This document shows positions 1 to 10,053 of a DNA stretch of 14,590 nt, in pieces. The translations under genes and the position numbers were made by a program. How positions within the stretch are numbered: the stretch's first letter is position 1; each line of letters begins with the position of its first letter. Source of the stretch: Hymenoscyphus infarciens (lineage: Eukaryota; Ascomycota; Leotiomycetes; Helotiales; Helotiaceae); assembly GCA_001414345.1 (NCBI GenBank), contig LLCB01000645.1, forward strand, positions 1-14,590, in the 5' to 3' direction. The notes beneath the pieces were generated by a model. That model worked only from the letters and a program-made list of their open reading frames with translations. It ran no database searches and had not been told where the DNA came from.

Positions 1-1
1 A

Positions 2-114
2 TAATTAAGAGCTTACTTCTACTTCTAGTATACTAATTAAAAAGAAGTTAGTAGATCTATATAAAATATACTTTACTTTATATACTTTTATACTAGTAGA
101 AGAGCTCTTAATTA
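2..114. repeat. Imperfect inverted repeat at left edge
   Basis: The left arm at 2-32 and right arm at 89-114 share, in inverted orientation, the blocks tatactag, tagaag and agctcttaatta, with gaps of 3 and 2 bases between blocks. The spacer is 56 bases. It could be a worn terminal or subterminal inverted repeat, but short inverted matches arise easily in sequence this poor in complexity. Confidence 0.45.
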
Positions 115-600
115 ATTCTTTTAGTAACGATAATAGTAAAGACGAAGATAATAAAGATATACTATCTTAAGTAAATACTACTATTAAAAGATAACTATAA
201 GAAGAGAGAGTATATAATTATAAGCTTAAAAAGAAGAATAAATTAGAAGCTATATAAAGCTATCTTTTATAAGTATTTATACTATAAATCTTATTATCTA
301 TACTCTATAAAAGTATATTATATTTTAAAGAGTAAAAAGAGCTATTATATAATATCTTAGAATAATATTAAGACCTAGGTAAATTATATACTTATAAAAG
401 CTTTAGAAGTCTTTATTACTACTTCTTTATAGAATTAGATTACTAGCTTTTATAAAGAAAATAAGAAGATAAAATAAAAAAAGAGTAGTACTTAGAAAGA
501 AACTAAAAAGAAGAAAAAGAATACTTCTCTCTTTATAGTATAATCTATTAATATTTAGAATTTTTATTAACTTTAACTATAATATTAACCTTTATATATA

Positions 601-1314
601 CTACTACTATAAAACTATAGAGTATATAGATATATACTACTCTCTAGTATATACTTATATACTAGAAGAAAGCTTTCTTATATATTCTATTATTATAATA
701 ATTCTATTCTATAATTCTTATTCTTATATTTTTTAAATACTAATAATATAATAAAAGTCTTTAAGAAGTTTATACTTTAAGAGATAGATAATACTAATAA
801 AGTATAAGTAATATAAGATATAATTCTATAGATCTATAATAAATTTATTAGAATTAAGTAACTTAAAACTAGCTATAATAGTAACTTCCTAGTTAGTATA
901 AGTAGTATAAAAAGAGAGATTACTAAGCTTATTAAAGAATTAATCTCTAGCTTTAAAAGCTTATATAAGAATTATATAGTAGTATAGTAAGAACTTATTA
1001 CTTTAGTATAATAATATTAAATTAGTAATATATAAAAGAAGATAAAGAGAGATATAATATAAGAGAAGAAGAAAGATATAAGAGTAGATAATAATAGACT
1101 CTTTTTTAATAGATCTAAGTAATTTAATAGTATAATAGATAATAGATACTTTAAGAGCTTTTAAAAGAATATTTTTAAGAGTTTTTTAAAAACTTTTATA
1201 AGACGCTTTAGAGTATATTAGTAAGTAATACCTAGGATAATTTTATAAATAATATCTAGAATAAATTAAAAAGTTAAAAAAAGAGCTATAAATTATTTAG
1301 ATTAATAATAGAAA
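601..1314 (+). pseudogene. Possible coding relic, RIP-mutated, unidentified
   Basis: I do not recognise a family. In the frame starting at 601 the stop density is about 8-9% (about 20 in 235 codons), and 862-984 is a 41-codon open run. All interruptions are TAA or TAG, which fits former Gln or Trp codons. The visible residues are rich in Lys, Arg, Ser and Phe, with a basic C-terminal part (around 1150-1290) before a cluster of three stops near 1306-1314. A second frame (start at 93) reads comparably from 93 to about 600, so the original gene may have begun further left and changed frame near 600 through an intron or indel. It would end tail-to-tail with the minus-strand relic that follows. 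It could also be chance: this stop density is only a little below background. Confidence 0.3.
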
Positions 1315-1324
1315 TATATTATAT

Positions 1325-2880
1325 ATATTCTCTTACTAATTCTATTCTTTCTTAAAATAATTACTTAGATATATTTTATAAAAAGAATATATCTTTAGTA
1401 AACTATATTCTAAGTACTTATCTTTCTATTTATCTCTTATTAAAATAATCTTAAAACTCTACTAAAAATACTTAGATCTAGTATTTACTATAAGTATACT
1501 AGTACTCTTAAAGTAAGTCTTAGCTCTTCTAATAGTATCTATTTATATACTTACTTCTCTAATAGTCTATTTAAGAGATAGCTAGTATAAAGTAAACTTC
1601 TTTCTTTTTCTTTTATAATATTAATATATAGAAGCTTTTAAATTACTAAAGCTCTCTTTAGTAGAATTAAAGTCTAGTAAGTAGAGAAGTAGAAACCTAA
1701 TTAATACTCTCTTATACTAGTATACTTTCTTAATAGTCTTCTTACTTAAGTAGTAGATAGAGCTATTATTTATAATAATTACTAATTATAAGCTTTAAAA
1801 AGAATTATAAAGAGATAAAAGCTCTTTAATAATAAAGCTAGCTTTTATTAGTAAAATAAGTATAAAAGAGAGAGAACTTACTCTTTAATAGTATTACTAT
1901 TACTTACTACTATATATTCTTTAATAGTATATACTACTAGTATAAATAGTCTATCTCTACTTTAAAGCTATTATTATTTCTTTACTTAAGTACTACTTTT
2001 ACTTTATTTATAGTAGCTATCTTTTATATAATTATTACTTCTAAACTTATTAATTAATACTAATTACTTAGCTCTAAATTCTAATATTATATATTAATAC
2101 TTATTTCTAAGCTCTTAGTTTCTTTAAAAAGCTACTATTTTAAGACTCTTTCTTATATATTAAATTCTTTAAAAAGCTTTTATAGTAGTAGATTAGTAGA
2201 CGTAGTTATTATATATCTTATATAAAAACTCTATAATTTCGTCTTAATAATATTAAAGGCGTTTCTCTAAAAGAAGCTTTACTACTACTAGTATCTTCTA
2301 GAATATAATATCTTAGTAACTACTAGAAAGTAATTTAAAAAGTATAATATATTTAATAAGCTTCTAATAGTAGTATATTATTTATAAAGAGTAAGAGTAT
2401 ATATATAAACTAATTATTTATAGAATTATAGTATTCTAGTACTCTATTACTTATATAGCTTAGTATAGTTAGTTTTAATATTTAAATAAGTATATATTAT
2501 AACTACTTAAAAAATTAATTATATAAACTAGAATATAATATAATATTTTTAAGCTACTTATCTTAGTATTTAAGTATATAGTTATTAGATAATATATATA
2601 GACTCTAATATAAGTTCTAATAACTAGTAGTATTAAGTACTTATTTTAGTATTCCTAGGAAATCACGTTTTTAAAGTAGAACGTATATATTACTATTTCT
2701 AAAGATATTTTATAAGATATTTTATAAGATATTTTATAAGATATTTTATAAGATATTTTATAAGATATTTTATAAGATATTTTAAAAGATATTTTAATAA
2801 AAAGAAATAAGAGTTAGAAAAAGTTTCTTATAGTTTTAGTTTAATATTTATTATTATTATAATAATTAATACCTTATCTT
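1325..2880 (-). pseudogene. Possible Gln-rich coding relic, minus strand
   Basis: One minus-strand frame (first codon bases at positions divisible by 3) can be followed for about 518 codons with only TAA/TAG interruptions. The clearest parts are 2221-2319 (33 open codons, including a SFRETP-like stretch) and the tract around 1621-1716. The 12-bp tandem repeat at 2703-2798 lies in this frame as a four-codon unit read as stop-Asn-Ile-Leu, perhaps once Gln-Asn-x-x. Overall stop density is near background (about 10%), and at 1325-1770 a second frame has nearly as few stops (13 against 11 in about 148 codons), so the frame is not proven. No catalytic motif is visible. It may be a transposon protein or a duplicated gene. 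Confidence 0.25.
2703..2798. repeat. 12-bp tandem repeat, eight units
   Basis: Six perfect copies of agatattttata (2703-2774) are followed by two variants ending in aaa and aat. The unit is four codons long, so it would leave a reading frame intact on either strand. On the minus strand it falls in the frame of the surrounding possible relic. The copies are identical and contain no C on the plus strand. Either the array expanded after RIP, or RIP turned all copies into the same end state. Confidence 0.97.
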
Positions 2881-2895
2881 TATTATTCTTTTTTA

Positions 2896-2923
2896 AGGTT
2901 TTAATTTCGCCTTATTAAAACCT
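2896..2923. repeat. Perfect 10-bp inverted repeat, 8-nt spacer
   Basis: aggttttaat (2896-2905) and attaaaacct (2914-2923) are perfect reverse complements round the spacer ttcgcctt. It lies between the possible minus-strand relic and a 15-bp tandem repeat. The arms hold GG/CC, which is unusual here. It could be a relic terminator hairpin, an element end, or chance. Confidence 0.75.
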
Positions 2924-2926
2924 ATA

Positions 2927-2995
2927 TTATTTAGTTATCTAAAATTTATATTATTTAGTTATTTATTATTTAAGTATTTATTATTTAATTATCTA
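2927..2995. repeat. Degenerate 15-bp tandem repeat
   Basis: Four copies of ttatttagttattta or close variants lie at 2927-2941, 2951-2965, 2966-2980 and 2981-2995, with nine extra bases after the first. The unit is five codons long. Read on the minus strand it gives a stop/Ile/Thr-Lys/stop pattern that may once have been a Gln-rich pentapeptide repeat. Such simple units also arise by slippage without coding. Confidence 0.8.
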
Positions 2996-2999
2996 TAAG

Positions 3000-4540
3000 T
3001 TATATTCTTCTTAAATTAAATACTTATATAAAAAGATATTTTATTTTTATACTACTTTTTAGAAATATATTATAAGTAGATCTTAAAATAGCTTATTATA
3101 AATTTGCTACTAGATATACTTATTAATAGTGTTTCTTAAATTATACTTATCTTATAGAGTCTTTTATACTAAATCTATATTATAAACTAATTTAATATTT
3201 TTTCTTATAAAGTCTCTCTCTTAGTCCTTTTTATTTAGTATTCTTATTAGTATTCTAGGCTTACTCTTATATCTTCTAATAGCTTTATAGCTTATAAATA
3301 AATACGTAATTATTTAAGAATATCTAGCTAAAATACTATTTAAATAACCTTCTTATTAGGCTTAGTTAGAAGAGTTTCTTAAGTAGATAGGATATATAAT
3401 ATCTACTAGGTAAGGTTATATTCTATATTATTTTAGTATAGTATTATATACTTTATCTTATTTAGTCTTAAAAAGTAGAATTAGTAAGTTAGAGGTCTTT
3501 ACTTATATATTAAAAGTATAAAAGCTAAGTTTCCTCTACTTATAGAGATTAAGAAATATTATCTTATTCTCTATTCTATCTAATATTAATATACTAGATA
3601 CCTCTATATTATCTCTATTTATAATTATAAATACTATATTATAGTTAAGATATCTAAGTTTTTCTACTTATAAAAACTTTAGTATATAGGGTTATTTAGT
3701 TTAATAGAGAACTTATAATATTATAGTATAAAGACTTTACTTTTACTATTATTTTAGTACGTCTAGTAAACTCTCTCTCTTATTAAACTAGTACTTTTTT
3801 AGTATATTTAGACATACTTTAGCTACTATCTTTAGAATATAGTAAGAGGTAATAAAATATTTCTAAATAAGGCTTTATCTTATTTAAAGCTCTTTTTTTC
3901 TAGTTCTTCTTCTTCTCTTAATTTAACTAATAGTATTAATAGGTAAGCTAGCTAACTCTCTATCTTCTAAATATCTTATTATTAGGATTCTTAAACTAAT
4001 TTTTAATCCTCTTATATATATCTAGGATTTTATTAGCCCTTTTTAACTAGAATAAACTCTATCTTAATATACTCTAGGTTCTTAATACCTAGTAGGCTAG
4101 TAGCTTCTTTTATACTTCTATAAATAGTTTATCTATCTTAAACCTCTTTTTAAATATATTATCTATATTAAAAGTACTATATTATTCTTAAATTACTTCT
4201 AAATTACTAGTTAATATATTAACTACTACTTTAATATATTATTTAATATCTTTTAAAAGACTCTTCTAGTATATTACTATATCTCTCTAAGTAGGCTTAG
4301 AATATAGAGAACTCTCTCTTAAACCTATTACTATAATAAGATATTTTTATATTATAATTAGATAAATTTAGCTTTTTAGTAATAATAAGAAGACGTTTTT
4401 ACTTATTTAATATAGTATAAAGAGAACTAGACAACTAGTAGCTATATAGTTAGTAGGAATTATATAGTAGCTAAGAGGCTTAAGTTTTATTACTTATCTA
4501 GTTAGAGTAGGAGGTGTTTTATTAGAAGAGAGATAGAGAG
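3000..4540. other. Featureless RIP-mutated stretch
   Basis: Apart from the minus-strand open run at 3539-3667, I see no gene, RNA or clear repeat here. Isolated unmutated CA/TG sites occur near 3105, 3130, 3813 and 4431. Around 3890-4320 the minus strand reads as a Lys/Glu/stop-rich chain in one frame, but its stop density (about 15%) gives no real support for coding. Confidence 0.7.
3539..3667 (-). pseudogene. 43-codon open stretch, possible relic
   Basis: On the minus strand 3667 to 3539 has 43 codons without a stop, where roughly one codon in ten is TAA or TAG. It is rich in Ile and Leu, with acidic-polar turns (NRDN near the middle) and a closing FLNLY. The alternation of hydrophobic strands with an Asn-x-Tyr end recalls the middle of LINE endonuclease domains, but no catalytic residue can be pointed to, so I do not assign it. 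Flanking codons in the same frame have ordinary stop density. It may be the best-preserved piece of a longer minus-strand gene or a chance run. Confidence 0.2.
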
Positions 4541-4542
4541 AG

Positions 4543-4592
4543 AGTTAAGAGGAGTTAGGAGAAGTTAAGAGAAGTTAGGAGAAGTTAGAAGG
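4543..4592. repeat. Purine-rich 10-bp tandem repeat, five units
   Basis: Five units of agttaggaga or variants (third base of the GA block and one a/g site differ) start at 4543, 4553, 4563, 4573 and 4583. They follow a GA-rich lead-in (about 4525-4542). Almost all purine on the plus strand, the tract holds no CA or TG. A 10-bp unit does not keep codon phase. Confidence 0.93.
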
Positions 4593-4599
4593 AGAGAAA

Positions 4600-5750
4600 G
4601 ATACTAGTATAAATAGTAGATCTTTAAGAAGCCTAGTAAAAGCTAATAGAAAGTACTATACTAAGTATAATAGTAGCTAGTTTATATATAAATATATATA
4701 TAGTCTTAGAAGAGAGTTTTATAAGGTTTACTTAACACTACTAAGTGTTTATATATACTAGGTTACTCTTTTAAAGAGTATATTTTATAATTAGTCTTTA
4801 AGATTATTAATTATAAAATACTAGAAATAAGTTAAGTTCTAGCTTAAAAAAGAGAGAGGTTTATAGTATAAACTCTAATAAACCTACTACTAAGGACGTA
4901 TATACTTTTATATTATACTTAAAAGAAAGGTTATTTTTTAGACTTAAACCCTAGAATAACTAGATACTTAAGACTAGGATAAAAGTTTTCTAATTCCTTA
5001 AATTCTTTACTTCTAGATATAGAATATACTATAGCCTACTTAGCTAGTTATATATTAGAAAGATAAGGTATAAAGACTAGCTTTATATTAGATATTTAAA
5101 GAGTATAGTAATTATAATATAAACTTTATTATAAGTAGTTCTTTATAGTATTTTATATTCTAATAATAGTAATTAAGTATTAAGTAGTAGCTAAATTTAT
5201 AATTAAATTCTTTTCTAAGCTCTAATTAGTAGTAAACTTTATATTTTATTAGCTCTATTATAAGTAGATAGATAGTATAACTTATATTTAATACTAAATA
5301 CTAATTTCTATGTCTATTAAACGTTAAACTTTTAAAAAGAAACTAAGAATAAATATAGATATTATAATAGTTATTAAGCTTTAAGTATAGAAGGAAATAA
5401 ATCTTATATATCTTATAAAAAGCTTTTAATAAGGTTTACTATAATAGGACCTTAGAATATAGAAAATAAATAATACTTTTTATATTAATAGATTTAATTT
5501 TAATAAAATATTAAATAATTCTTAATACTAACTCTTTTCTTAAACCTAATAAGTGATTATTATATATATATACTAGTATAATATTATTATAAAAGTATAA
5601 AGAAATAAGAGATAGTAACTTAATAATTTATATAAAGAGCTTAGTATTAGAGAATCTCTTTTAAAAGACGTTTATTAAGATTTTATATAATTCTATTAAA
5701 GTAAAATTAATAATTTTATATAAGTAAAGAGGTAGATATAGAAAAAGTAG
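4600..5750. other. Stretch with no supportable gene
   Basis: I see no convincing open frame, RNA gene or tandem repeat. A small perfect hairpin, aacact-acta-agtgtt (4734-4749), keeps one unmutated CA and one TG. Plus-strand frames around 4860-5130 are full of TAA/TAG. One ATG lies near 5310 without an open frame behind it. Confidence 0.65.
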
Positions 5751-5754
5751 AGCT

Positions 5755-6180
5755 ATGTCTAGGTTATTAAAGAAGAAGACTAATAATAAATTTAATAGTA
5801 TAAATTAATAAGTAAGTAGCTAGATCTTAAATAAGATAGCTATATTCTCTTATATTAATAGAACTTCTAACCTTAGTATATATTAGAGTATAAATAAAAA
5901 GAGGAGGAATATATACTTAATTACCTTAGTAAGATTCTAAGAGATAAAAGGTATAAATTATAGAGTAGAATTTAACTTCTATATAGTACTTTTATAAACT
6001 ACTTAGAATAGTATATCTTAGACTATTTAAGTAGGATTTTTTTAGAAAAGAGGTATAAGCTATAAAATTAACTCCTAAGTAGTTCTTTTATATATTTTTA
6101 GGAATAAGTACTTATAGAGTACTAATCTTAATAGAAACTAATATATCTTTCTATTCTTAACTATACTAATAATAAATCTT
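5755..6180 (+). pseudogene. Possible relic beginning at a surviving ATG
   Basis: ATG is very rare in this window. The one at 5755 opens a basic N-terminus (MSRLLKKKTNNKFNS, then two stops) and a frame with about 12 stops in 142 codons. The visible residues are Lys/Arg/Asn-rich. A purine-rich stretch (about 5728-5751) lies just upstream. Stop density is slightly below background, so this is weak. No family is recognised, and the start could be coincidental. Downstream, the 42-bp repeat at 6183-6390 lies in a different frame. Confidence 0.2.
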
Positions 6181-6182
6181 AA

Positions 6183-6390
6183 TAGCTAGATATTAATTTA
6201 TAAGAGTAAGGTAACTCTTCTTTACTTAATAAGTTACTAGATATTAAGTAAGGTAACTTCTTTTTACTTAATAAGTTACTAGATATTAATTAAAATAACT
6301 CCTCTTTATTTAATAAACTAGTACTAGTAGATAACGAGTTATAACTACTAGAGTCTAACTAGTATAGTAACTCTTCTATACTTAATAAAA
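6183..6390. repeat. 42-bp tandem repeat in codon phase
   Basis: Units start at 6207, 6249 and 6291; the first two match at about 38 of 42 bases and the third is more diverged. A partial copy precedes (6183-6200) and another lies at 6363-6390. The spacings of 42, 42 and 72 are all multiples of three. In the plus frame starting at 6207 the unit reads stop-Gly-Asn-Ser-Ser-Leu-Leu-Asn-Lys-Leu-Leu-Asp-Ile-Lys, 14 residues whose first was plausibly Gln. This suggests a repeat inside a former protein, possibly helical. Confidence 0.85.
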
Positions 6391-6897
6391 ACCTATATTT
6401 AGTTAACTAGTATTCTTATATATATATATTAAATAATAGCTTATACTTAGAGGCTTTAAAGAATATTCTTACTAAGGATATTAATACTCTTTTTAATTAA
6501 AACTACTAAGATTTTAAGATATAAACTATAGTAGGTAGTAGATAGAGATCTTTAAAAAGAGATTTAAAATAAGAGTATTAGTTAGAATAAATCTAGAATT
6601 AATTAGTTAGTAGTTATCTTATAATAATAGCTAGAGTACTATCTAGGTTTAAGTATATATATATTAAAATTTACTTCTTATTAGTATATCTTAACCTTCT
6701 ACTTTAATATTAAAATTAATATATGTTCTTTTCTATTAAAAGTATTATATACTTTACTTAACTTTATAACTAAGAAGTAAAATAATCTTAACTATTTCTA
6801 ATCTACTACTAATCTATTTAGGTAAATTATTTTAGGTAAGTTTAATTAAAAGATTTTATAATCTACTTATACTATCTTTTATAGATACTAATTATAG

Positions 6898-7560
6898 TTA
6901 TATAGTAGAATATTACTATATACTAGTATAGAAGATTATTCTAGTTTAAAGTTAGCTTTCTTAGCTTTTACTCTAGATAATAAGATATAGAGTAATTTCG
7001 ACAACGACTTTAATACTATTCTTAATTATAAGTTAACTAATAATTCTTATTATATTTTAAAAGTTTATAGCTATATCTTTAATATCTTAATTTACTACTT
7101 CTTACTATATATATAATACTATATCTTAAAGGCTATTAAATAATATAATAAGTTTATTTAAAAGTACTTAGAGCTTTACTTAATAGCTATTAGATTTAAA
7201 GCCTTTACTAACCTTCTTTAAGAGAAGTTAAGTAACTAAAAGAATATAGATACTAAGGTTAAGATATAGAAGGAGGCTAAGAGAGAGAAATAAGATTAAG
7301 ATACCTTTAAATCTATATATTAATATAATTAATATTTCTATACTATTTTTACTTATACTTTATAGTTTAAGAGCTTTTAGAAGGCTATTAATAGTAAGGC
7401 TACTAACGAGATTTATAATATTAATACCTATATTACTAGCTTTAAGTATAAATATTACTAGTTTTTAGAGAAGAACTCTAAGATTATAGTCTAAATACTT
7501 AAGTAAAAGTAATAATACTATTAAGCTAAGCGTCTATACTATATATATTAAGAAGAAATA
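6898..7560 (+). pseudogene. Coding relic, well-preserved frame, unidentified
   Basis: In the frame starting at 6898 only one stop (TAG at 6988-6990) interrupts 72 codons up to 7113. That is clearly better than the background of about one stop in ten. The following part (7117-7560) stays readable, with TAA/TAG at sites where neighbouring Lys, Glu and Asp suggest former Gln, for example around 7200-7310, a charged Lys/Glu stretch. The first part mixes Leu/Ile/Tyr with Asn/Asp, and the second looks helical and basic. There are no zinc-finger or catalytic motifs, but Cys and His codons would mostly have been destroyed. Candidate sources are a transposon structural protein or transposase, or a duplicated host gene. 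I cannot choose between them. Confidence 0.4.
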
Positions 7561-7684
7561 ATTATTATAAAATTAGAAAAGGATAAGAGTAATTTTATAA
7601 AATAAGCTACTAGGTATACTATTTATAGTAAGTAGATTTAGCCTTATACTTAGGCTATTTACTTAGTACTATTCTAGGTTCTTT

Positions 7685-7803
7685 AATATAGAATCTATAT
7701 ATATATAGTATATAAACATATAAGTACTAGTAATATAGAGATATTTAGATATATAGAGATATAAGTATATAGGAATATAGGTATATAAGGATATAGGTAG
7801 ATA
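7685..7803. repeat. Degenerate AT-rich short tandem repeat
   Basis: The tract is made of loosely repeated atatagagatat and tataggaatat-like words about 10-12 bases long, most regular from 7733 to 7800. It separates the relic that ends near 7560 from the 8.1-8.9 kb repeat region. It is probably slippage-derived and shows no coding or regulatory signal. Confidence 0.5.
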
Positions 7804-8143
7804 GCGTTTTTTTATAATTATTACTACTAGAAGTAATAAAGAGTAAGAGAGGCCTAGGTTCTTTTTAAGATATAAAGTATTTAAGTTTTATAGAATATAT
7901 ATAATTAATTACTAGTATTAATTTCTAGTAGTATATAATAGTATCCTCTACTTCTTTACTAGAATAGGAAACTATTATAAGTATAATAAAAAGTAGTATA
8001 ACTTAAAGGCTAGATATACTTATTTAGATATTAAAAAATAACTTAAAATATACTTAGTAATATATTAGTTTTATTATAAGAGTAAAGTACTATATAGTAA
8101 GAAGTACTAGTAATTTTCTAGTATATAAAGGCTCTTCTACTAG
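7804..8143. other. No feature recognised
   Basis: This is ordinary RIP-mutated sequence with frequent stops on both strands and no repeat. I see nothing to annotate. Confidence 0.6.
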
Positions 8144-8905
8144 CGCCTATCTTATACTTTTCTACTTTACTTCTTTCTATTACTAGCTAGGTTAGTACTT
8201 AGTTTATATAATATCTCTAATTTATCTAATACCTCTTTAGGTTACTCTTATTTAGTAGTTAGATTAGATTTAGCTAGACCTTAACTTAATAACTCTCTTT
8301 TAATTATATCTAACTTATTAATAAGGGCTAAGTATTTAGTAGATAGTATAAGGTTATTAATAAAAGCTAGGTGTTTAGTAAACAGTGTATTCTCTTCTAT
8401 CTCTATTAGTTCTAAGAGGTTATTAATAAGAGCTAGGTATTTAGTAGATAGTATATTCTCTTTTATCTCTATTAGTTCTAAGAGGTTATTAATAAAAGCT
8501 AGGTGTTTAGTAAATAGTACGTTCTCTTCTATCTCTATTAGTTCTAAGAGGTTATTAATAAAGGCTAGGTGTTTAATAGATAGTATATTCTCTTATATCT
8601 CTATTAGTTTTAAGAGGTTATTAATAAGAGCTAGGTGTTTAGTAGATAGTATAAGATTATTAATAAGAGCTAGGTATTAGAAGAACGAAGCTAGTTTTAT
8701 TTATTTAAGAGAGTTATTAATAGTACCTAAGTATTAGAAAGATAACGCCTATATATGTTATTCTATCTTTAAGAGAGCTAGGTCTAGACTAGAAGCTTTA
8801 TATACTCCTTAAAATATAATACTAAGAGCTATAAAAGGAAGAGATTATCTTTTAATTACTAATTTAGTAGAGATTACTTTAAATAGTATTTTAAATTTTT
8901 TAAAG
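8144..8905 (+). pseudogene. Most open relic in the window; strand uncertain
   Basis: The plus frame starting at 8144 has only four stops in 254 codons (8282, 8678, 8735, 8810), including a 131-codon open run at 8285-8677. It is by far the least interrupted stretch of the window and keeps Cys codons (TGT). It spans the 66-bp repeat, which reads as 22 residues with an Arg-Cys-Leu-Val core and Ser-rich part. The minus strand is also open for 103 codons (8592 to 8284). There the unit reads LLELIEIEEN then TKHLAFINN, a typical Leu/Glu/Lys helix, followed downstream by a hydrophilic stretch with Gln-like stops. Stop counts favour plus, residue composition favours minus. All repeat spacings are multiples of three, supporting a former protein on one of the two strands. 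The family is unknown. Confidence 0.45.
8315..8713. repeat. 66-bp / 39-bp codon-phased tandem repeat
   Basis: Copies begin at 8315, 8354, 8420, 8486, 8552, 8618 and 8657, each opening with ttattaata; a worn copy follows at 8714. The spacings are 39, 66, 66, 66, 66, 39 and 57. The short copies lack the same 27 bases, nine codons. Every spacing is divisible by three, which suggests selection for reading frame while the array evolved. Several copies keep an unmutated TG at the same site, 18 bases into the unit (8372, 8504, 8570, 8636), while others have TA there. This shows that the array existed before RIP. Confidence 0.95.
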
Positions 8906-9271
8906 TAATTATTTATAATAATTACTAAGTAATATACTATAATTAAACTAAATCTTCTAGATTTTTAAGATTTTATTAGATTATTTAAAAGAATAAGGTT
9001 TTTTAAAATAAAGAGAGATACTTATTAGTAACTAATTAGTAATAGAGTATCCTAAGTTTAAACCTCTAAGATAGTATATATAGAAATTATCTTAGTTTTT
9101 AAGACTTCTTAATTTTATAGTTTAAGCTAGTATAATTAAAATAGTAGTATATATAGTATTAATTCTACTTCTTAAGAATATTTAGAAGCGAGTTTTAGAT
9201 CGTTTTTTAGGCTTCTTATAAGACATAGATAGTTATTATTACTTATCTAATATATAAGTTTTATTAGTATA

Positions 9272-9307
9272 GGTCTAGGTAAAGGAAGAGGAAGAGGTAG
9301 GTCTAGG
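9272..9307 (+). other. Gly/Arg codon cluster
   Basis: On the plus strand, in the same frame as the 8144-8905 open stretch, GG- and AG-rich codons read GLGKGRGRGRSR. It resembles an RGG-like or basic nuclear-targeting segment at the end of a protein. The frame between 8906 and 9271 has ordinary stop density, so continuity with the upstream relic is only possible. It may be just a local purine-rich patch. Confidence 0.3.
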
Positions 9308-9336
9308 CTATAGGTTATAGAATATAATTAAAATAG

Positions 9337-9890
9337 AGATCTTTACTTTTAGCTTACTACTATACTAGAATACTAAAGACTTACTATTTAGTAGATAAAT
9401 TAGCTAAATCCTTTAAAAATAATATAAATTTACCTTTATTAGCTTTTAAAGGTTATAGCTTATAAGAGTATATATATAAGCTAGCTTATACTATTATCTT
9501 ATGTTAATAGGTTATTATATAGTAGGATATATATAATATAGTTTAAAGTATACTTCTAATATATACTATATAAGAGATAAGTTTTATAAATAGCCTTATC
9601 TTTAGTAATTTAATTATTAGAATATAGTAGAAGCTACTAGATTATATACTCGATTATAGTTAAGTACTTAAGAGTCTAATTTAAAGAGTAGATATATAAT
9701 CCTTATAATTCTTATAGAATTGCCTAGATTAATCCCTTTTATAGGTTTATAAAGAAGGAAAGAGAAAAGAGTCTATTATTAGTATATTATTAAGTATAAG
9801 GTATACTAGGTAAGTAAGTAGGTATTAAAGGAAGAAGAGAGGAATAAAGTTAGTATATATAGCTTTTATAGTTCTTTTAAACTAGATGTT
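9337..9890 (+). pseudogene. Possible coding relic, unidentified
   Basis: The frame starting at 9337 is open for 42 codons to 9462, then continues to about 9890 with TAA/TAG often next to polar residues, as if former Gln. The open part combines aromatic and Leu residues with Lys/Asp (VDKLAKSF, LAFKGY). A later part near 9745-9840 is strongly basic (KEGKRKE, RKKRG). It lies just downstream of the Gly/Arg cluster, which is in another frame. Confidence is limited because the second half has near-background stop density. No family is recognised. Confidence 0.3.
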
Positions 9891-10053
9891 TTAAAACCTC
9901 CTACTTCTACTAGATAAGCTTATAAATCCTACTACCTCTAGTAACTATAGGTTTAATTCTCTACTTCTATATAAAGGAAAAAACTTCTTTATATCTCTAT
10001 ACTATCTCTATTTAGAGTATTTACTAATTTAAAAACACTTTAAATCCTATTCT

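Noticed and set aside
1325..2880. Pogo/Fot1-type DDE transposase
   Set aside because: The charged Lys/Gln-rich C-terminal style is reminiscent, but the expected Gly-rich and DDE-region blocks are absent, although Gly codons largely survive RIP.
3539..3667. LINE endonuclease domain
   Set aside because: Only a general strand pattern and an Asn-x-Tyr ending resemble it; no catalytic Glu, Asp or His can be placed and the flanks do not continue the match.
3841..4320. Gln-rich coiled-coil gene on the minus strand
   Set aside because: It reads well if every stop is taken as Gln, but stop density is about 15%, above background; almost any frame here looks protein-like under that assumption.
5755..6180. 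A living gene starting at ATG 5755
   Set aside because: Two stops follow after 17 codons and about ten more occur before 6180; at most it is a relic.
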